Shown here: positions 10,879 to 22,789 of the stretch, one piece after another | Numbering within the stretch: the first letter of the stretch is position 1 | Layout: every line of letters begins with the position of its first letter | Origin: Glandiceps talaboti | Lineage: Eukaryota > Hemichordata > Enteropneusta > Spengelidae | Assembly: GCF_964340395.1 (NCBI RefSeq) | Contig: NC_135551.1 | Location: forward strand, 7,803,879-7,867,878 | DNA length: 64,000 nucleotides | Reading direction: 5' to 3' | Program-made: the position numbers and the translations under genes | Notes under the pieces: model-generated | Database searches by the model: none | Seen by the model: only the letters and a program-made list of their open reading frames with translations | Told to the model about the DNA's origin: nothing

Positions 10879-13576
10879 TACCAATGAAGTGACTTGTTGA
10901 TGATATTAACTTACCAATGAAGTGACTTGTTAATGGTATTAACTTACCAATGAAGTGATTTGTTAATGGTATTAACTTACCAATGAAGTGATTTGTTGAT
11001 GATATTAACTTACCAATGAAGTGACTTGTTGATGGTATTAACTTACCAATGAAGTGACTTGTTGATGGTATTAACTTACCAATGAAGTGATTTGTTAATG
11101 GTATTAACTTACCAATGAAGTGACTTGTTGATGATATTAACTTACCAATGAAGTGACTTGTTAATGGTATTAACTTACCAATGAAGTGATTTGTTAATAG
11201 TATTAACTTACCAATGAAGTGACTTGTTAATGATATTAACTTACCAATGAAGTGATTTGTTAATAGTATTAACTTACCAATGAAGTGACTTGTTAATGGT
11301 ATTAACTTACCAATGAAGTGACTTGTTGATGGTATTAACTTACCAATGAAGTGATTTGTTGATGATATTAACTTACCAATGAAGTGACTTGTTGATGGTA
11401 TTAACTTACCAATGAAGTGACTTGTTGATGGTATTAACTTACCAATGAAGTGATTTGTTGATGGTATTAACTTACCAATGAAGTATCTTGTTGATGGTAT
11501 TAACTTACCAATGAAGTGACTTGTTAATGGTATTAACTTACCAATGAAGTGACTTGTTGATGATATTAACTTACCAGTGAAGTGACTTGTTGATGGTATT
11601 AACTTACCAATGAAGTATCTTGTTGATGGTATTAACTTACCAATGAAGTGATTTGTTAATGGTATTAACTTACCAATGAAGTGATTTGTTGATGATATTA
11701 ACTTACCAATGAAGTGACTTGTTAATGGTATTAACTTACCAATGAAGTGACTTGTTGATGGTATTAACTTACCAATGAAGTGACTTGTTGATGATATTAA
11801 CTTACCAATGAAGTGACTTGTTGATGATATTAACTTACCAATGAAGTGACTTGTTGATGGTATTAACTTACCAATGAAGTGACTTGTTGATGATATTAAC
11901 TTACCAATGAAGTGACTTGTTAATGGTATTAACTTACCAATGAAGTGACTTGTTAATGGTATTAACTTACCAATGAAGTGACTTGTTGATGGTATTAACT
12001 TACCAATGAAGTGACTTGTTAATGATATTAACTTACCAATGAAGTGACTTGTTGATGGTATTAACTTACCAATGAAGTGACTTGTTGATGATATTAACTT
12101 ACCAATGAAGTGACTTGTTGATGATATTAACTTACCAATGAAGTGACTTGTTGATGGTATTAACTTACCAATGAAGTGACTTGTTAATGGTATTAACTTA
12201 CCAATGAAGTGACTTGTTAATGGTATTAACTTACCAATGAAGTGACTTGTTGATGGTATTAACTTACCAATGAAGTGACTTGTTGATGATATTAACTTAC
12301 CAATGAAGTGACTTGTTGATGGTATTAACTTACCAATGAAGTGACTTGTTGATGATATTAACTTACCAATGAAGTGATTTGTTGATGGTATTAACTTACC
12401 AATGAAGTGACTTGTTAATGGTATTAACTTACCAATGAAGTGATTTGTTAATGGTATTAACTTACCAATGAAGTGACTTGTTAATGGTATTAACTTACCA
12501 ATGAAGTGACTTGTTGATGGTATTAACTTACCAATGAAGTGATTTGTTGATGGTATTAACTTACCAATGAAGTGACTTGTTGATGGTATTAACTTACCAA
12601 TGAAGTGACTTGTTAATGATATTAACTTACCAATGAAGTGACTTGTTGATGGTATTAACTTACCAATGAAGTGACTTGTTGATGATATTAACTTACCAAT
12701 GAAGTGACTTGTTAATGGTATTAACTTACCAATGAAGTGACTTGTTGATGGTATTAACTTACCAATGAAGTGACTTGTTGATGATATTAACTTACCAATG
12801 AAGTGACTTGTTGATGGTATTAACTTACCAATGAAGTGACTTGTTGATGATATTAACTTACCAATGAAGTGATTTGTTGATGGTATTAACTTACCAATGA
12901 AGTGACTTGTTAATGGTATTAACTTACCAATGAAGTGATTTGTTAATGGTATTAACTTACCAATGAAGTGACTTGTTAATGGTATTAACTTACCAATGAA
13001 GTGACTTGTTGATGGTATTAACTTACCAATGAAGTGATTTGTTGATGGTATTAACTTACCAATGAAGTGACTTGTTAATGGTATTAACTTACCAATGAAG
13101 TGACTTGTTGATGGTATTAACTTACCAATGAAGTGACTTGTTGATGATATTAACTTACCAATGAAGTGACTTGTTGATGGTATTAACTTACCAATGAAGT
13201 GACTTGTTAATGGTATTAACTTACCAATGAAGTGACTTGTTGATGGTATTAACTTACCAATGAAGTGACTTGTTAATGGTATTAACTTACCAATGAAGTG
13301 ACTTGTTGATGGTATTAACTTACCAATGAAGTGATTTGTTGATGATATTAACTTACCAATGAAGTGACTTGTTGATGATATTAACTTACCAATGAAGTGA
13401 CTTGTTGATGATATTAACTTACCAATGAAGTGACTTGTTGATGGTATTAACTTACCAATGAAGTGACTTGTTAATGGTATTAACTTACCAATGAAGTGAC
13501 TTGTTAATGGTATTAACTTACCAATGAAGTGACTTGTTGATGGTATTAACTTACCAATGAAGTGACTTGTTGATGG
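10879..13576 (-). repeat. 33-bp minisatellite made of about 82 copies of an exon end plus 5' splice site
   Basis: On the plus strand every unit contains ACTTACCAATGAAGTGACTT. On the gene strand this is an exon tail, TTCATTG, followed by donor GTAAGT. The word ACCAATGAAG first occurs at 10880 and last at 13553, exactly 81 x 33 bases apart, and every step I checked kept the 33-base register. The right-most unit is the real 3' end of the 85-bp SUPT3H exon: its last 22 bases match the unit exactly. About 81 units keep a perfect G|GTAAGT; only the left-most is altered. Variation is almost confined to three sites (c/t, g/a, g/a). Multi-unit blocks recur, for example units 41-51 equal units 56-66. 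Confidence 0.97.
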
Positions 13577-13639
13577 ACTATATCTTCTATTAGCATAGCT
13601 GACTCTATCAGTGGTCTTCTACAGTCACCCATCGCAAAC
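13555..13639 (-). CDS. SUPT3H: SUPT3H coding exon, first half of N-terminal histone fold
   Basis: The minus-strand acceptor ATATCTTACAG (G at 13640) opens an 85-base exon that ends TCATTG|GTAAGT (donor at 13554). One base completes the Met codon of the preceding exon and 28 full codons follow, so the downstream intron is phase 0. The peptide contains FAMGDCRRPL and IEDIVHQQVTSL. These align without gaps to the SPT3 helix that in human reads GDARRPLHETAVLVEDVVH, part of the TAF-like histone-fold dimer formed intramolecularly in SPT3. Both borders are abnormal. The last 22 exonic bases plus the donor are the end unit of a 33-bp tandem array running to 10879, and the acceptor is repeated at about 13699 and 13757. 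The exon is too short to appear as a long open frame and was found by searching for the missing histone-fold segment. Confidence 0.95.
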
Positions 13640-13765
13640 CTGTAAGATATATTAAATATATTATTGAGGTTATTATCCAATATCACCCTTTAGAAAACCT
13701 GTAAGATATATCAAATATATTATTGAGGTTATTATCCAATATCACCCTTAGAAAACCTTTAACAT
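13640..13765 (-). repeat. Tandem copies of the 3' splice site of the 85-bp exon
   Basis: The acceptor word (plus strand AACCTGTAAGATATAT) ends at 13640. It recurs as AAACCTGTAAGATATATC with a CAG ending at 13699, and in degenerate form (AAACCTTTAACATATATC) near 13757. Spacings are 59 and 58 bp, and the sequence between them (TTATTGAGGTTATTATCCAA) is repeated too. The second copy has an intact pyrimidine/AG context. Using it would add 59 bases and break the frame. Confidence 0.9.
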
Positions 13766-14704
13766 ATATCAAATTCAATATTTTCTCTTTTAAAGAATAG
13801 TTTCAGTCTTTGACAACAATTTCTAATATTCATCCGTAGTAAACATTTAATACTAACAAAAAGTATCAATACTGACTGACACCACCACTGAAATATTTCT
13901 TGTTTTATACTAACTTTTGTTATAAATTGTAAACACCCTGGGATTCATGCTAAGTGAAAGGCTTTTCCTTTAGTTCAGTGTGTTGACAATTTCAACAGAT
14001 TCCAAACTATAAACCACAAAGAAAATTAACAATTTATACAGAAACCTTGACCATAATTCTCTTTTCCTTTCTTGTCATAAATTTTTGAATATTTGCATTA
14101 AAGATTGAAATTTTTATTTCCTGGTTATCCACTTGGTAAAATACCTAGATGTTATTTAATGAACAGCGCCCCCACACTGTTCCTCCTGGCAAGTTTCAAA
14201 GAAATTCAGCCCTATCAGGCTTCTTAAACTGATGATGAGAGCTGGCTGAGTGTGGCACGGATGTCTGTATCTTACAGATTATCATAAAGACTTGAAACTG
14301 AAACCCTCAGATTTTTTGACAAAATACCTGATGTTGATTTTGATAGACGATAGTTTGGTAAAGGTCAAAGGTTAAAGATTGAAGTATGGGTGTGTGTGGG
14401 TTTTGATATTTGCGTTATATTATGAAATGGATGGATGTTAGACTAAATTTAGTTTACAAGTGATGATCTTCCTGTTAATTGTTATAACTCTTTCGCTTTC
14501 ACGTAGACACACTTGTTGATTAGACTGACACAGACTCACAAGTAGGGAACGTACACCTCCATAGTACTTTGAAAAGAAAGATGTGTTAATAGCCACAACT
14601 TGAGATGTAACACTCCTACAAACAAATATTTTGTGACTTTTGACATTCTGTGATTTTGTTTGTTAGGCACTGATGTCATAAAAATGTTAGTCGAGTTCTT
14701 ATGC

Positions 14705-14760
14705 AGTATCGTTATTATTTACACCTCCACTCACATAAAACCACACTGGCATCAAGACTA
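14705..14760 (-). repeat. Fragment of the GTGAGTGGAGGTGTAAA family
   Basis: It contains CAGTATCGTTATTATTTACA then CCTCCACTCAC, the reverse of the block seen at 34062-34112 and 49667-49716. Confidence 0.6.
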
Positions 14761-14798
14761 CAAAAATGTATAAATTCAAAACTTTACTCAAATATAAC

Positions 14799-14799
<1 letters not shown>

Positions 14800-14850
<51 letters not shown>

Positions 14851-14876
14851 TTGTATATGTATACATATATGTATAT

Positions 14877-14921
<45 letters not shown>

Positions 14922-14935
14922 CATATATATATTTG

Positions 14936-14973
<38 letters not shown>
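14800..14973. repeat. Compound microsatellite (GT)n-(TA)n-(CA)n
   Basis: (GT)n at 14802-14848, mixed TATA/CATA to about 14935, then (CA)n to 14972. The outer GT and CA parts are inverses and could pair as a hairpin. All long open frames here are simple-sequence artefacts. Confidence 0.95.
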
Positions 14974-15735
14974 GGAAACTACCCTTGACATAGAGTTTTT
15001 TCTCACTTATTACATTTTCAAGGCCCCTTAGGTCACTCAGTTGAACAAGGGAAAAGTATTGGAGAACAATATAATTTTATTATTTGATTCTATCCAGTCA
15101 AGATTTGAGAAGTTTATTGCCTAAAACCCAGCCAGACGATTAGGCCTACAAAAAATGAAGAATTGTTTCTGGTCAGGACAGTTTGTCTAAAGTGGTGTGA
15201 CGAAGCAATTTTTTTTATTTATTTCTCAACAAACCTGTCACTCAGTCTACTATTTTTAACAGTTACTGTTCTATTTATTTAGTACTTTAGAGCAAGTGTG
15301 TACATGTATGTGGCACAGATGTCATTTGCTTGTTCATGATTAGCTCTGCAGTTGTCTTCACTGAAGTAAGGAGGGTTATTTTTGTGTTTTTCCTTGGATC
15401 TGAAGACTCCATGGGCTGGACAAACACGAAAAAAAGACCGACGCAAGGGTATTTGAGTGATGCGTGCTCTGACCAGAAACAACTCTTTTTGTTTGCCTTA
15501 TTTGATATTTTTTCACCATTTTATGTGGATTGTAAGGTTTAAACTATATGAGACACATAATCTTGGAAGTACACACACAATATAGAACATGGTATCCAGA
15601 CACCTTGTCAATCTCAGTCATTTAAGTCCCAGTAATGGAATAATCAAATAGTACTACTGCAAAACAAACCAACCCTCCAGAATAAATTAAAGTTATAGCT
15701 ACATTTCATATTATGCTTATCTTCATGGCTGCCAA

Positions 15736-16072
15736 AATGTAAGACAGACAAGTATAGATAGATTGATAGTGACAGACTGACAGGGGAATAGAGACGCAGA
15801 CAGGCAGACAGAGACAGGCATAAAGATGTCAACAAATAGAATGAGACAGACAGACAGACAGACGGACAAACAGACAGACAGACAGACAGACAAACACACG
15901 AAAAAAGAAACAGAAAGACAGACAAACACACTGAGAAGCATACAAAGACTGACAGCCAGACACAGACAGACAGACAGACAGACAGGCAAGCAGGCAGAAA
16001 GAGAGACAGGCAGACAAACAAACAAACAAACCAAAAAGACAGACTGACAGACAGACAAACAGAAAGACAGAC
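15736..16072. repeat. (GACA)n imperfect tetranucleotide array
   Basis: Long runs of GACAGACAGACA interrupted by GGCA, AACA and AAAA variants. Cys/Leu/Ser-rich or Asp/Arg/Gln-rich open frames on either strand are simple-repeat translations. Confidence 0.95.
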
Positions 16073-16164
16073 AGTTTAAACAAAATACATTTTGTCACAT
16101 GCATGTATGAACACATAAAAATACAAATCCATGTCAAGGTTATGTATGTAAAGTTAATCTGGAT

Positions 16165-16240
16165 GCCAACATAGTCTCTAACTAAACCAGGGTGTAAATC
16201 GTAACGATACTGTATAGAAACTAGACTAGTAATGTATGGA
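16165..16240 (+). repeat. GTGTAAATC family copy
   Basis: AGGGTGTAAATCGTAACGAT and ACTGTATAGAAACTAGACTA, the terminal block of the family found at seven or more places in the window. Confidence 0.6.
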
Positions 16241-16975
16241 TCCATACATACATATCTGTTAATCATAATGATTCATTGATGCTGACTTCCAAAGACAAAT
16301 GTATCATATTTCAAGATTTCCATTATTTTTTATTATCTTCATTAAACTGTAACATAATATTTGATACAAATGATAATTTTACTAATGTAGGTATTATGTT
16401 GTCTATAATACGATACTGCTATCATACTTCATAATTAATCATTATCTGAGATAATATACTGTGTGTATATGCATACTAATGTCATCTTTGATAATTCTAT
16501 TTAACTGTGAAAAAAATCGTATGTATTACTGACACAAAGCTGATTTTTATATGGTTTGACCATGTATGTTTATTGGGTGGGGGTGTGTTTTTTGCATAAT
16601 TGAAAAGTGCCCCATAGCATTAAAGTATGTATGCTTGAGAAAGCCACTATAACTCCATCAACCATGTTACCAGTAAACTGTAATAACATCAGGGAACACT
16701 TTTGATGGCATCAAAGACAAGTATCCACATTGCATTATACTAAGAATAGTTTACTCAAGGTTTTTTGAAATATTTTCACTCAAGTAAAAAAAAAACCCCA
16801 TTAACTCAGCTTGTGCCACTTTATGTACATGTACTGTCCCATTTTTTATGGAAAAAACACATTTACATTAGCCTAGTTATAGCCAATCGATCAAAGACAA
16901 AAACCCAAATTGACTGATTCTACAGAATTACATGCTAATTTACTACCATAACGGTATAATTTATGGTATCGAACC

Positions 16976-17325
16976 ATCTCTATCTAGAGATCTTGAGATT
17001 TGATGCCACGGATAGCATTGGAGGAAAGAGAGACCTTGGGATTTGAAGCCACGGATAGTACTAGTCTAAGAGATCTTGAGATCATATGCCATGGATAGCA
17101 CTGAACTAAAGAGAGATCTAGAGATTCAATGCCATGGATAGCACTAGACTATAAAGTGAGATCTTGAGATTCGATGCCACGGTTAGCACTAGACTAAAGA
17201 GAGATCTTGAGATTTGATGCCACAGACAGTACTAGACTAGAGAGATCTTGAAATTCGATGCCATAGATAGTAGTAAAGAGAGACCTTGAGATTTGATGCC
17301 AAGGATAGCGCTAGACTAATTTACT
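16976..17325. repeat. Tandem array, unit about 47 bp, eight copies
   Basis: The unit carries AGAGATCTTGAGATT then CGATGCCACGGATAGCACTA and GACTAAAG. Single dispersed copies occur near 29535, 35418, 38165, 46045 and 57690, so the unit also travels or decays as an interspersed repeat. Confidence 0.85.
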
Positions 17326-17769
17326 ATAAACTGAACAAGACAAGTTTTATTTTGTCAAATTCTCAAATTTATTTTTCAAAAGATTTCTTCTCTGGTAAGA
17401 GATATCATATAAAGTTACATATACCATCAAAATTTGACATTTGATTCTTTGAGAATACGTATCAGTAATTCCATGAAAACCAGTCTATTTCGAGTATTCA
17501 AATTACGCTGTCGTGGTCAGAGGGAAACCTGGAATGTGGTATACACATAGGCATGCAGCTTTTTATAGGGATACGAAATGTTCTGAAGTTACCACGGATT
17601 CTAGGTGAGGTTTGGAATTAAAATAGTTCCCAAAATAGTTATATAAAATATAGCTACATAAAGTAGTTCTATATTTCTATACAAGAAATATCTTTTGTTA
17701 CAGGTTTTAATATTCTAACAGAGTTCCTCGGCCATTTTTGTGATGTTCCCCACAAATATTATGACACAA

Positions 17770-17830
17770 GATATGAAACTATTCAAAATTGGCAAAATTT
17801 ATCAGAACGCCCCCCCCCCCCCCCCCTCCA
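17770..17830. repeat. Repeat with poly(C) run
   Basis: A run of 17 C (17810-17826) follows AAATTTATCAGAACG. The same position-specific C expansion, after a TTTTACCAGA-type word, recurs at 34464-34490 and 39016-39064, pointing to a common interspersed family. Confidence 0.7.
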
Positions 17831-19004
17831 TGTGTTAATAAAACACTTCAAATGCTTTACCAGAAATCCCCCCATAACAATATAATAACAGAAACTCTCC
17901 CCTCCACATTACTATAAATACGGCAAAAATACTGCAAATGATTTGCAAAAACCCTCATCCCCTACCACCAAACTCTATATATGCTAGCAAAAAAACACTG
18001 CAATTAATCCAAATTTCATACAATATTCATATTTTTAAATATAATGTATATAGTGTCAATGCTATTAGAAGGAGGTATTTTTGATTCTTTGGGGAATAAC
18101 TCTTTTATTTCTTCAGAACTAAATTACACTGTACTGCAAATGATAAACAAAATTGCAAGCAATATTCAAATTTTTTTAATAATATATGAAATTCATATAT
18201 CAGAAGGGCTAATTTGCAATCATATCGGTAATTCCTGATTAGGAGTTTGTTTGCTTCTTTGGAGGAATAACTGGTTTACATATTTGACCTACAAGTTAAC
18301 CTGAACTACATTAAAAAAAGAAACTACTTGGGAGTTGGAATGTCAGCTATGGACCAAAGTGTCGAAGACCTGCATAGAATGACATGACACTGGACGACGC
18401 CCAACAAAAACACGACTGCAATGCCTTTGTTGTGAAATCTCCCAGTAAGACTGATGCAGTTTCTGTACTTGTATGAGCACAACTGTTACGTTTTCTATCT
18501 GAATGATTTATGCTAATGACATACTATATGTTTTTGGTATCTTTGGAATGTTATGTATCTTTTAGATGTAAGTTAGTGATATGCCTGACTAGACCAATAC
18601 ACACTATCTTAGTTTGAATACATTACCCCCTTTTAGATATTATCTATCAACACAAACACACATTACACCAAGGCTACCTGTACTTTAACACTGTTTTTTT
18701 TTTTAACATGGAAGTTTACTCTCTGTATAAAGTTAGTGCCTAGTTTGGATATCAACACATGGTATCCAATCATCTCTAGTCCAGTCCCTCTATCGGCTGG
18801 ATGCCATCGCGTGTTTACCTACTATAAACTTTTGACCCTGCACATTTTGGACACCCAAACTGATTTTGCCTCCTGTTTGCACTACAGCTCATACATTCAT
18901 GCTGTTTTTGGTCACCAGTTATGCTACAGGTACAAGTACAAGCTAGTGCACAAAAAGAGTCATAAAAATTATAGATTTTGGAAGTCTCGTGGTCTGTGGT
19001 CTCG

Positions 19005-19325
19005 GTTCTAACTAAAAAGAATGGAGGTGTAAATCATAACTATATGCATAGGGACTAGACTAGTAGTCCGTTTATGGTATCATTACCATTTTAGTTAGAG
19101 ACCACATTGACATCCACACTAAATCATCTCCAACCCTGGTAAAGAGTAGTCTAGTAGCCTGTAGTATACGGGTATCATTACCATTTACACCTCCACACTT
19201 AGTCTAGTTCCTATACGGGTATCATTATGATTTATACCTGCGCACCTACAGTCTAGTTCCTATATAGGTATATTTGAGTTTTATACCTCCACTCACAGAC
19301 CATACTGGCATCCAGACTAGAGAGA
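19005..19325. repeat. Cluster of GTGTAAATC-family copies, both orientations
   Basis: ATGGAGGTGTAAATCATAAC (19020) and GACTAGACTAGT lie opposite three reverse copies with TAGTCTAGTTCCTATA and TTACACCTCCAC. ACCACACTGACATCC-like words flank them. Probably nested or tandem insertions of a small element. Confidence 0.65.
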
Positions 19326-19349
19326 GATTCGTTAAAGGATAACACTATA

Positions 19350-19970
19350 GTACTCAGTACAAGGCACTACCTATATACATAAAGTATTTCAATTCCACAA
19401 ATTTTTTACACTGTACTGTTTGACAAATTATTCTTTTAACTTCATTTTTGACATTTTTTTTCACATAGAAATGTATTCTCTGTATGAAGTCAATACCACT
19501 GGCATTGCGTCACAGAAATTATTTGCACAATTCTTACTTTCTTGTTATTTTTGAAAAAACGTATTCTTTTAAATTCATTTTTGACAATATTTTTCACATA
19601 TGGAAGTTTACTTTTTGTACAAAGTCAGTACTACCAGACAATACCTCATGAAAGTTATTTGCACCAATTCTTATCGTACACTAATAAATAGGCACTTTTT
19701 GGCAAATCATGTGTGTCACTTTCTATTATGACACAATTTTTTGAATGTTTACTACAAATTAGCACTGGGCACTACATCAAACAAAATGTTCTTTTACGGT
19801 AACTTTTTGACAAGTTATTATTTCAACATTACTTTATTTTTGTGGTAATATTTTTTTAATATTTACTCTTAATTAATAGGAAGTACTAACTCACACAACT
19901 TATTTGCTGAAAGTTTTGTTTTAACATTACTTTTTGAAAAAAAAATTTTAAACTTAATTTTTGGCCTGGT
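19350..19970. repeat. Degenerate tandem repeat, unit about 150 bp, four copies
   Basis: Each unit has TTTTGACA.TTTTTTTCACAT, GAAGTTTACT.T.TGTA, AAGTCAGTAC and a TTATTTGCACAA-like part. A further fragment is at 18660-18745. Confidence 0.65.
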
Positions 19971-20524
19971 ATCATAGAAAAACTCAAAACTAATAATTTG
20001 ATACTAAAACTTAATTTACATTTACAGCAATTTACTTGAAAACAGAGAGTCTATATTTTTTTTTATCATGTGACTCTGTCTAGGGTGTCTACAGTATCCT
20101 TGTACTTAGTCAACAATCTACTACAATATTTGTATACTTCAATGTTTGGACACATAGTTACGTAATCTACAGTTTCTAAGCTTCACACCGGAAATAATAG
20201 TTAAAGAACTTAAATCTTTGATTTGTTTGACGATAGATAATGATTTAAATAGTTGAAAGATACAAAATTGTAAACAAACCCATCTATTGGATAGTTTGCT
20301 TTACAAGTCATATCTATGCATACAAATTAATATGTTGTTTATTTGTTTGAATTTCATACTTTATCTTTTTTCGGTCAAATTTACCAAAAGATTTTTCTGC
20401 ACCATTATCTGTAAAATCCTTCTGAAGGACAGAACAGATTGGTATGTATCATAATACTGATGATTAGAACAATGAAATCAAAAAAGACACATGGGCACAA
20501 ACAAACAAACACACTAATGCACAT

Positions 20525-20569
20525 GTACGTACATACATACATACATGCATACATACATACATACATGCA

Positions 20570-20603
<34 letters not shown>

Positions 20604-20757
20604 CATACATACATATATACATACATACATACATACATATATACATACATACATACATATATACATACATACATTTATATACATTCACACATAAGCATGT
20701 ATACACATAAAATTATGCACACATTCATGCATACACACACACACACACACACACACA

Positions 20758-20793
<36 letters not shown>
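20525..20793. repeat. (CATA)n and (CA)n microsatellites
   Basis: CATA tetranucleotides at 20530-20690 with TATA interruptions, then (CA)n at 20734-20793 broken once by GACA. The Tyr/Met/Cys-rich open frames here are artefacts. Confidence 0.95.
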
Positions 20794-20795
<2 letters not shown>

Positions 20796-21359
20796 AAATT
20801 TTGCTTTATAAATTTATAGTGACTCCTCTATTTGAGTAGACTATGTTGTCTACCGCATTTTGGGATCTGCCTAACAACAAATTTTCTAAGTATCTGTCGT
20901 AACTTTGTATCACACTCCCCTTGTGACCAACCCAGGTCATAGCACTCAGTACCACAGCAGTGTCAACTATCTACTTATCAAATCCTTGGATTGAGTTACT
21001 AGTATACACTGAATTACACAAGGCCAATGTGTATGATAACATGCATGCATGATATACACACATCACATGACATCACTAACTATATCAACACTGTCACATG
21101 ACCACATGACATCATTGATAGATGAGACGGGACATTGCGGCGTCACTCATCACCCAATAGAAGATAAGCAACCAATTACATGAGATACTACCAACGAGAC
21201 ACTTCTCACCTACATTTCCACATAACAAACTGTTATATCACTTCCTGAACGACATAGTTGTAAATTTCACACAGTTAAAATTTATGGAATTGTAAAAAAA
21301 AAATCAGTCAAACACTAACCAAACAAAACAAAGGAATTTCAATTGCTGTGTAAAGTGCA

Positions 21360-21381
21360 TCACACACACACACACACACAT
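21360..21381. repeat. (CA)n microsatellite
   Basis: About ten CA dinucleotides after AAGTGCAT. Confidence 0.85.
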
Positions 21382-21544
21382 ACACTCATTTATTACTATG
21401 GTATTTTGATATACTGTGGGGACAACCATTGTTATGGTCAGATCAATGCAGGTCCATAAATTTGTACACGTGAGATCACATCAAATGATAAAATACCACT
21501 AATAAATAAATCTTGTATAAAAGTTTGGAAGATATCTTTTCATT

Positions 21545-21710
21545 ACCTGCACTAGCTGCAACTGGTACATATTTTTGAAAATGTTTTGCACAATAACTTG
21601 GTCATACCTCGTATACCCTAAATAGTAGTGCATCACCTGTGGATAAACACATTTTTTTTTGTAGCTGTATACACGATAAATCAAATCAAATTAATTTTCG
21701 GGTCCGCACC
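21545..21710. repeat. Interspersed repeat, partner of 224-400
   Basis: It shares CACCTGTGGATAAACACA, a T-run and GTAGCTGTATACA with the left-edge copy. It ends near ATTTTCGGGTCC. Confidence 0.55.
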
Positions 21711-22569
21711 CAAAAATCAGCGCCCTCAACGGCGATCATGATTTTAACCTCTTTCTGTACTATTTAGGGATAATATCTAATTATTGGTATTTTAACCATT
21801 TCAGTGAATATATTGTGGTTGTCTGATCAAAAAAATGATACTCCAGTTACAACCAGTACAGTTTTAACATGGTGGCAAATTCAAAAACCGAGTTTTAAGT
21901 TTGGTCAACTGCACCATGTACAGATAATATTGACCACTAATTAACACATACAATGTCTTTTTCTAAGTAACTGACCAATTTTTAGTGAATTTACTTGATG
22001 AAAAAAATGTCTCAGTTGCAGTTAGTGTGTAGTTATAAACTTTGCAAAGTTAAAAGGGATATCAATTCTGGCTAATTTCTAGAATACAGAGAGCGTTGGG
22101 TCACTGAGTAATGTACAGTGAAGTTTAGTATTTAGTATTAAATATGATATGGCTGACGTTCCCAAAGTGGAACTTGCGAGGGCGTAACTCGTAAAATTAA
22201 AAAAATGAGGTTTTTTTATAGACTGGCACATCTCAGATATATGATATCCCAGAATCTTGACTATCATGTTCTCTACAGAAGGAAAAATGGATGAAGAAAC
22301 ACAATGTATGGCATCTGAGTCTCAAACCCAGAGACGATAACACTAGGGCTTAGTAATATTATGGTATCATTAGCTGTTGGATAATTTTGATAGACTTGCT
22401 TCTCCCTACATAAGATTCAAGCTATATGCTAATATGTACACTGGATGCACATAGCCCAAAGACTCGACTTGGTGTTACTATCTCAAAAACCTCATCTCGA
22501 TCCCCACAACTTCCCGGTACAAGTCTCTGGGTTTTTGGTTGCATACTATTGTAATTTCAATATCTTTTG

Positions 22570-22645
22570 TAAGGACAGTAAGTAGATAAAATCTATCTAA
22601 GTTCCCCTGTCATTTCACCGGGGTTCCCCACCAAAATTTCAAAGA
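22570..22645 (+). repeat. Copy of the GGTAAGTAGG/GGTTCCCCACC family
   Basis: CAGTAAGTAGATAAAATCTA is followed by AGTTCCCCTGTCATTT and GGGGTTCCCCACCAAAAT. The same series is tandem at 50836-51436 and single at 43738-43870. Confidence 0.7.
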
Positions 22646-22789
22646 ATTCTTTTTTTCAAGATCCCATTTTAGATATTGGGTGCTAGTTTAACGTATACAG
22701 TACAGTCTGCATATCGCAATATTTGTCTGTTTCACATATAACAGTCTTCCTTTATTTCTTTTACACTTCATTAGACTATCACAGAAGTA

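Larger units (their letters stand above)
1857..13554 (-). other. SUPT3H: SUPT3H intron (about 11.7 kb, phase 0)
   Basis: It joins the 85-bp exon to the 190-bp exon in phase 0. Its first 2.7 kb in gene direction is the 33-bp donor array. The rest holds a 2.4-kb TTAA-flanked transposon, palindromic repeat copies and a 21-bp heptad-coding minisatellite. No coding exon was found between the two flanking exons, and none is needed because the protein alignment is continuous across the junction. Confidence 0.9.

Noticed and set aside
10879-13576. CRISPR-like array
   Set aside because: The units are contiguous with no unique spacers, in a eukaryotic intron, and begin at an exon end.
14699-15031. Several overlapping open frames rich in Cys-Val, Thr-His and Tyr-Ile
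   Set aside because: Translations of GT, CA and TA repeats; the same applies to 15644-16266, 20405-20819 and 39801-40056.
18736-19011. 91-codon plus-strand open frame
   Set aside because: No recognisable domain; it ends inside the GTGTAAATC repeat cluster.
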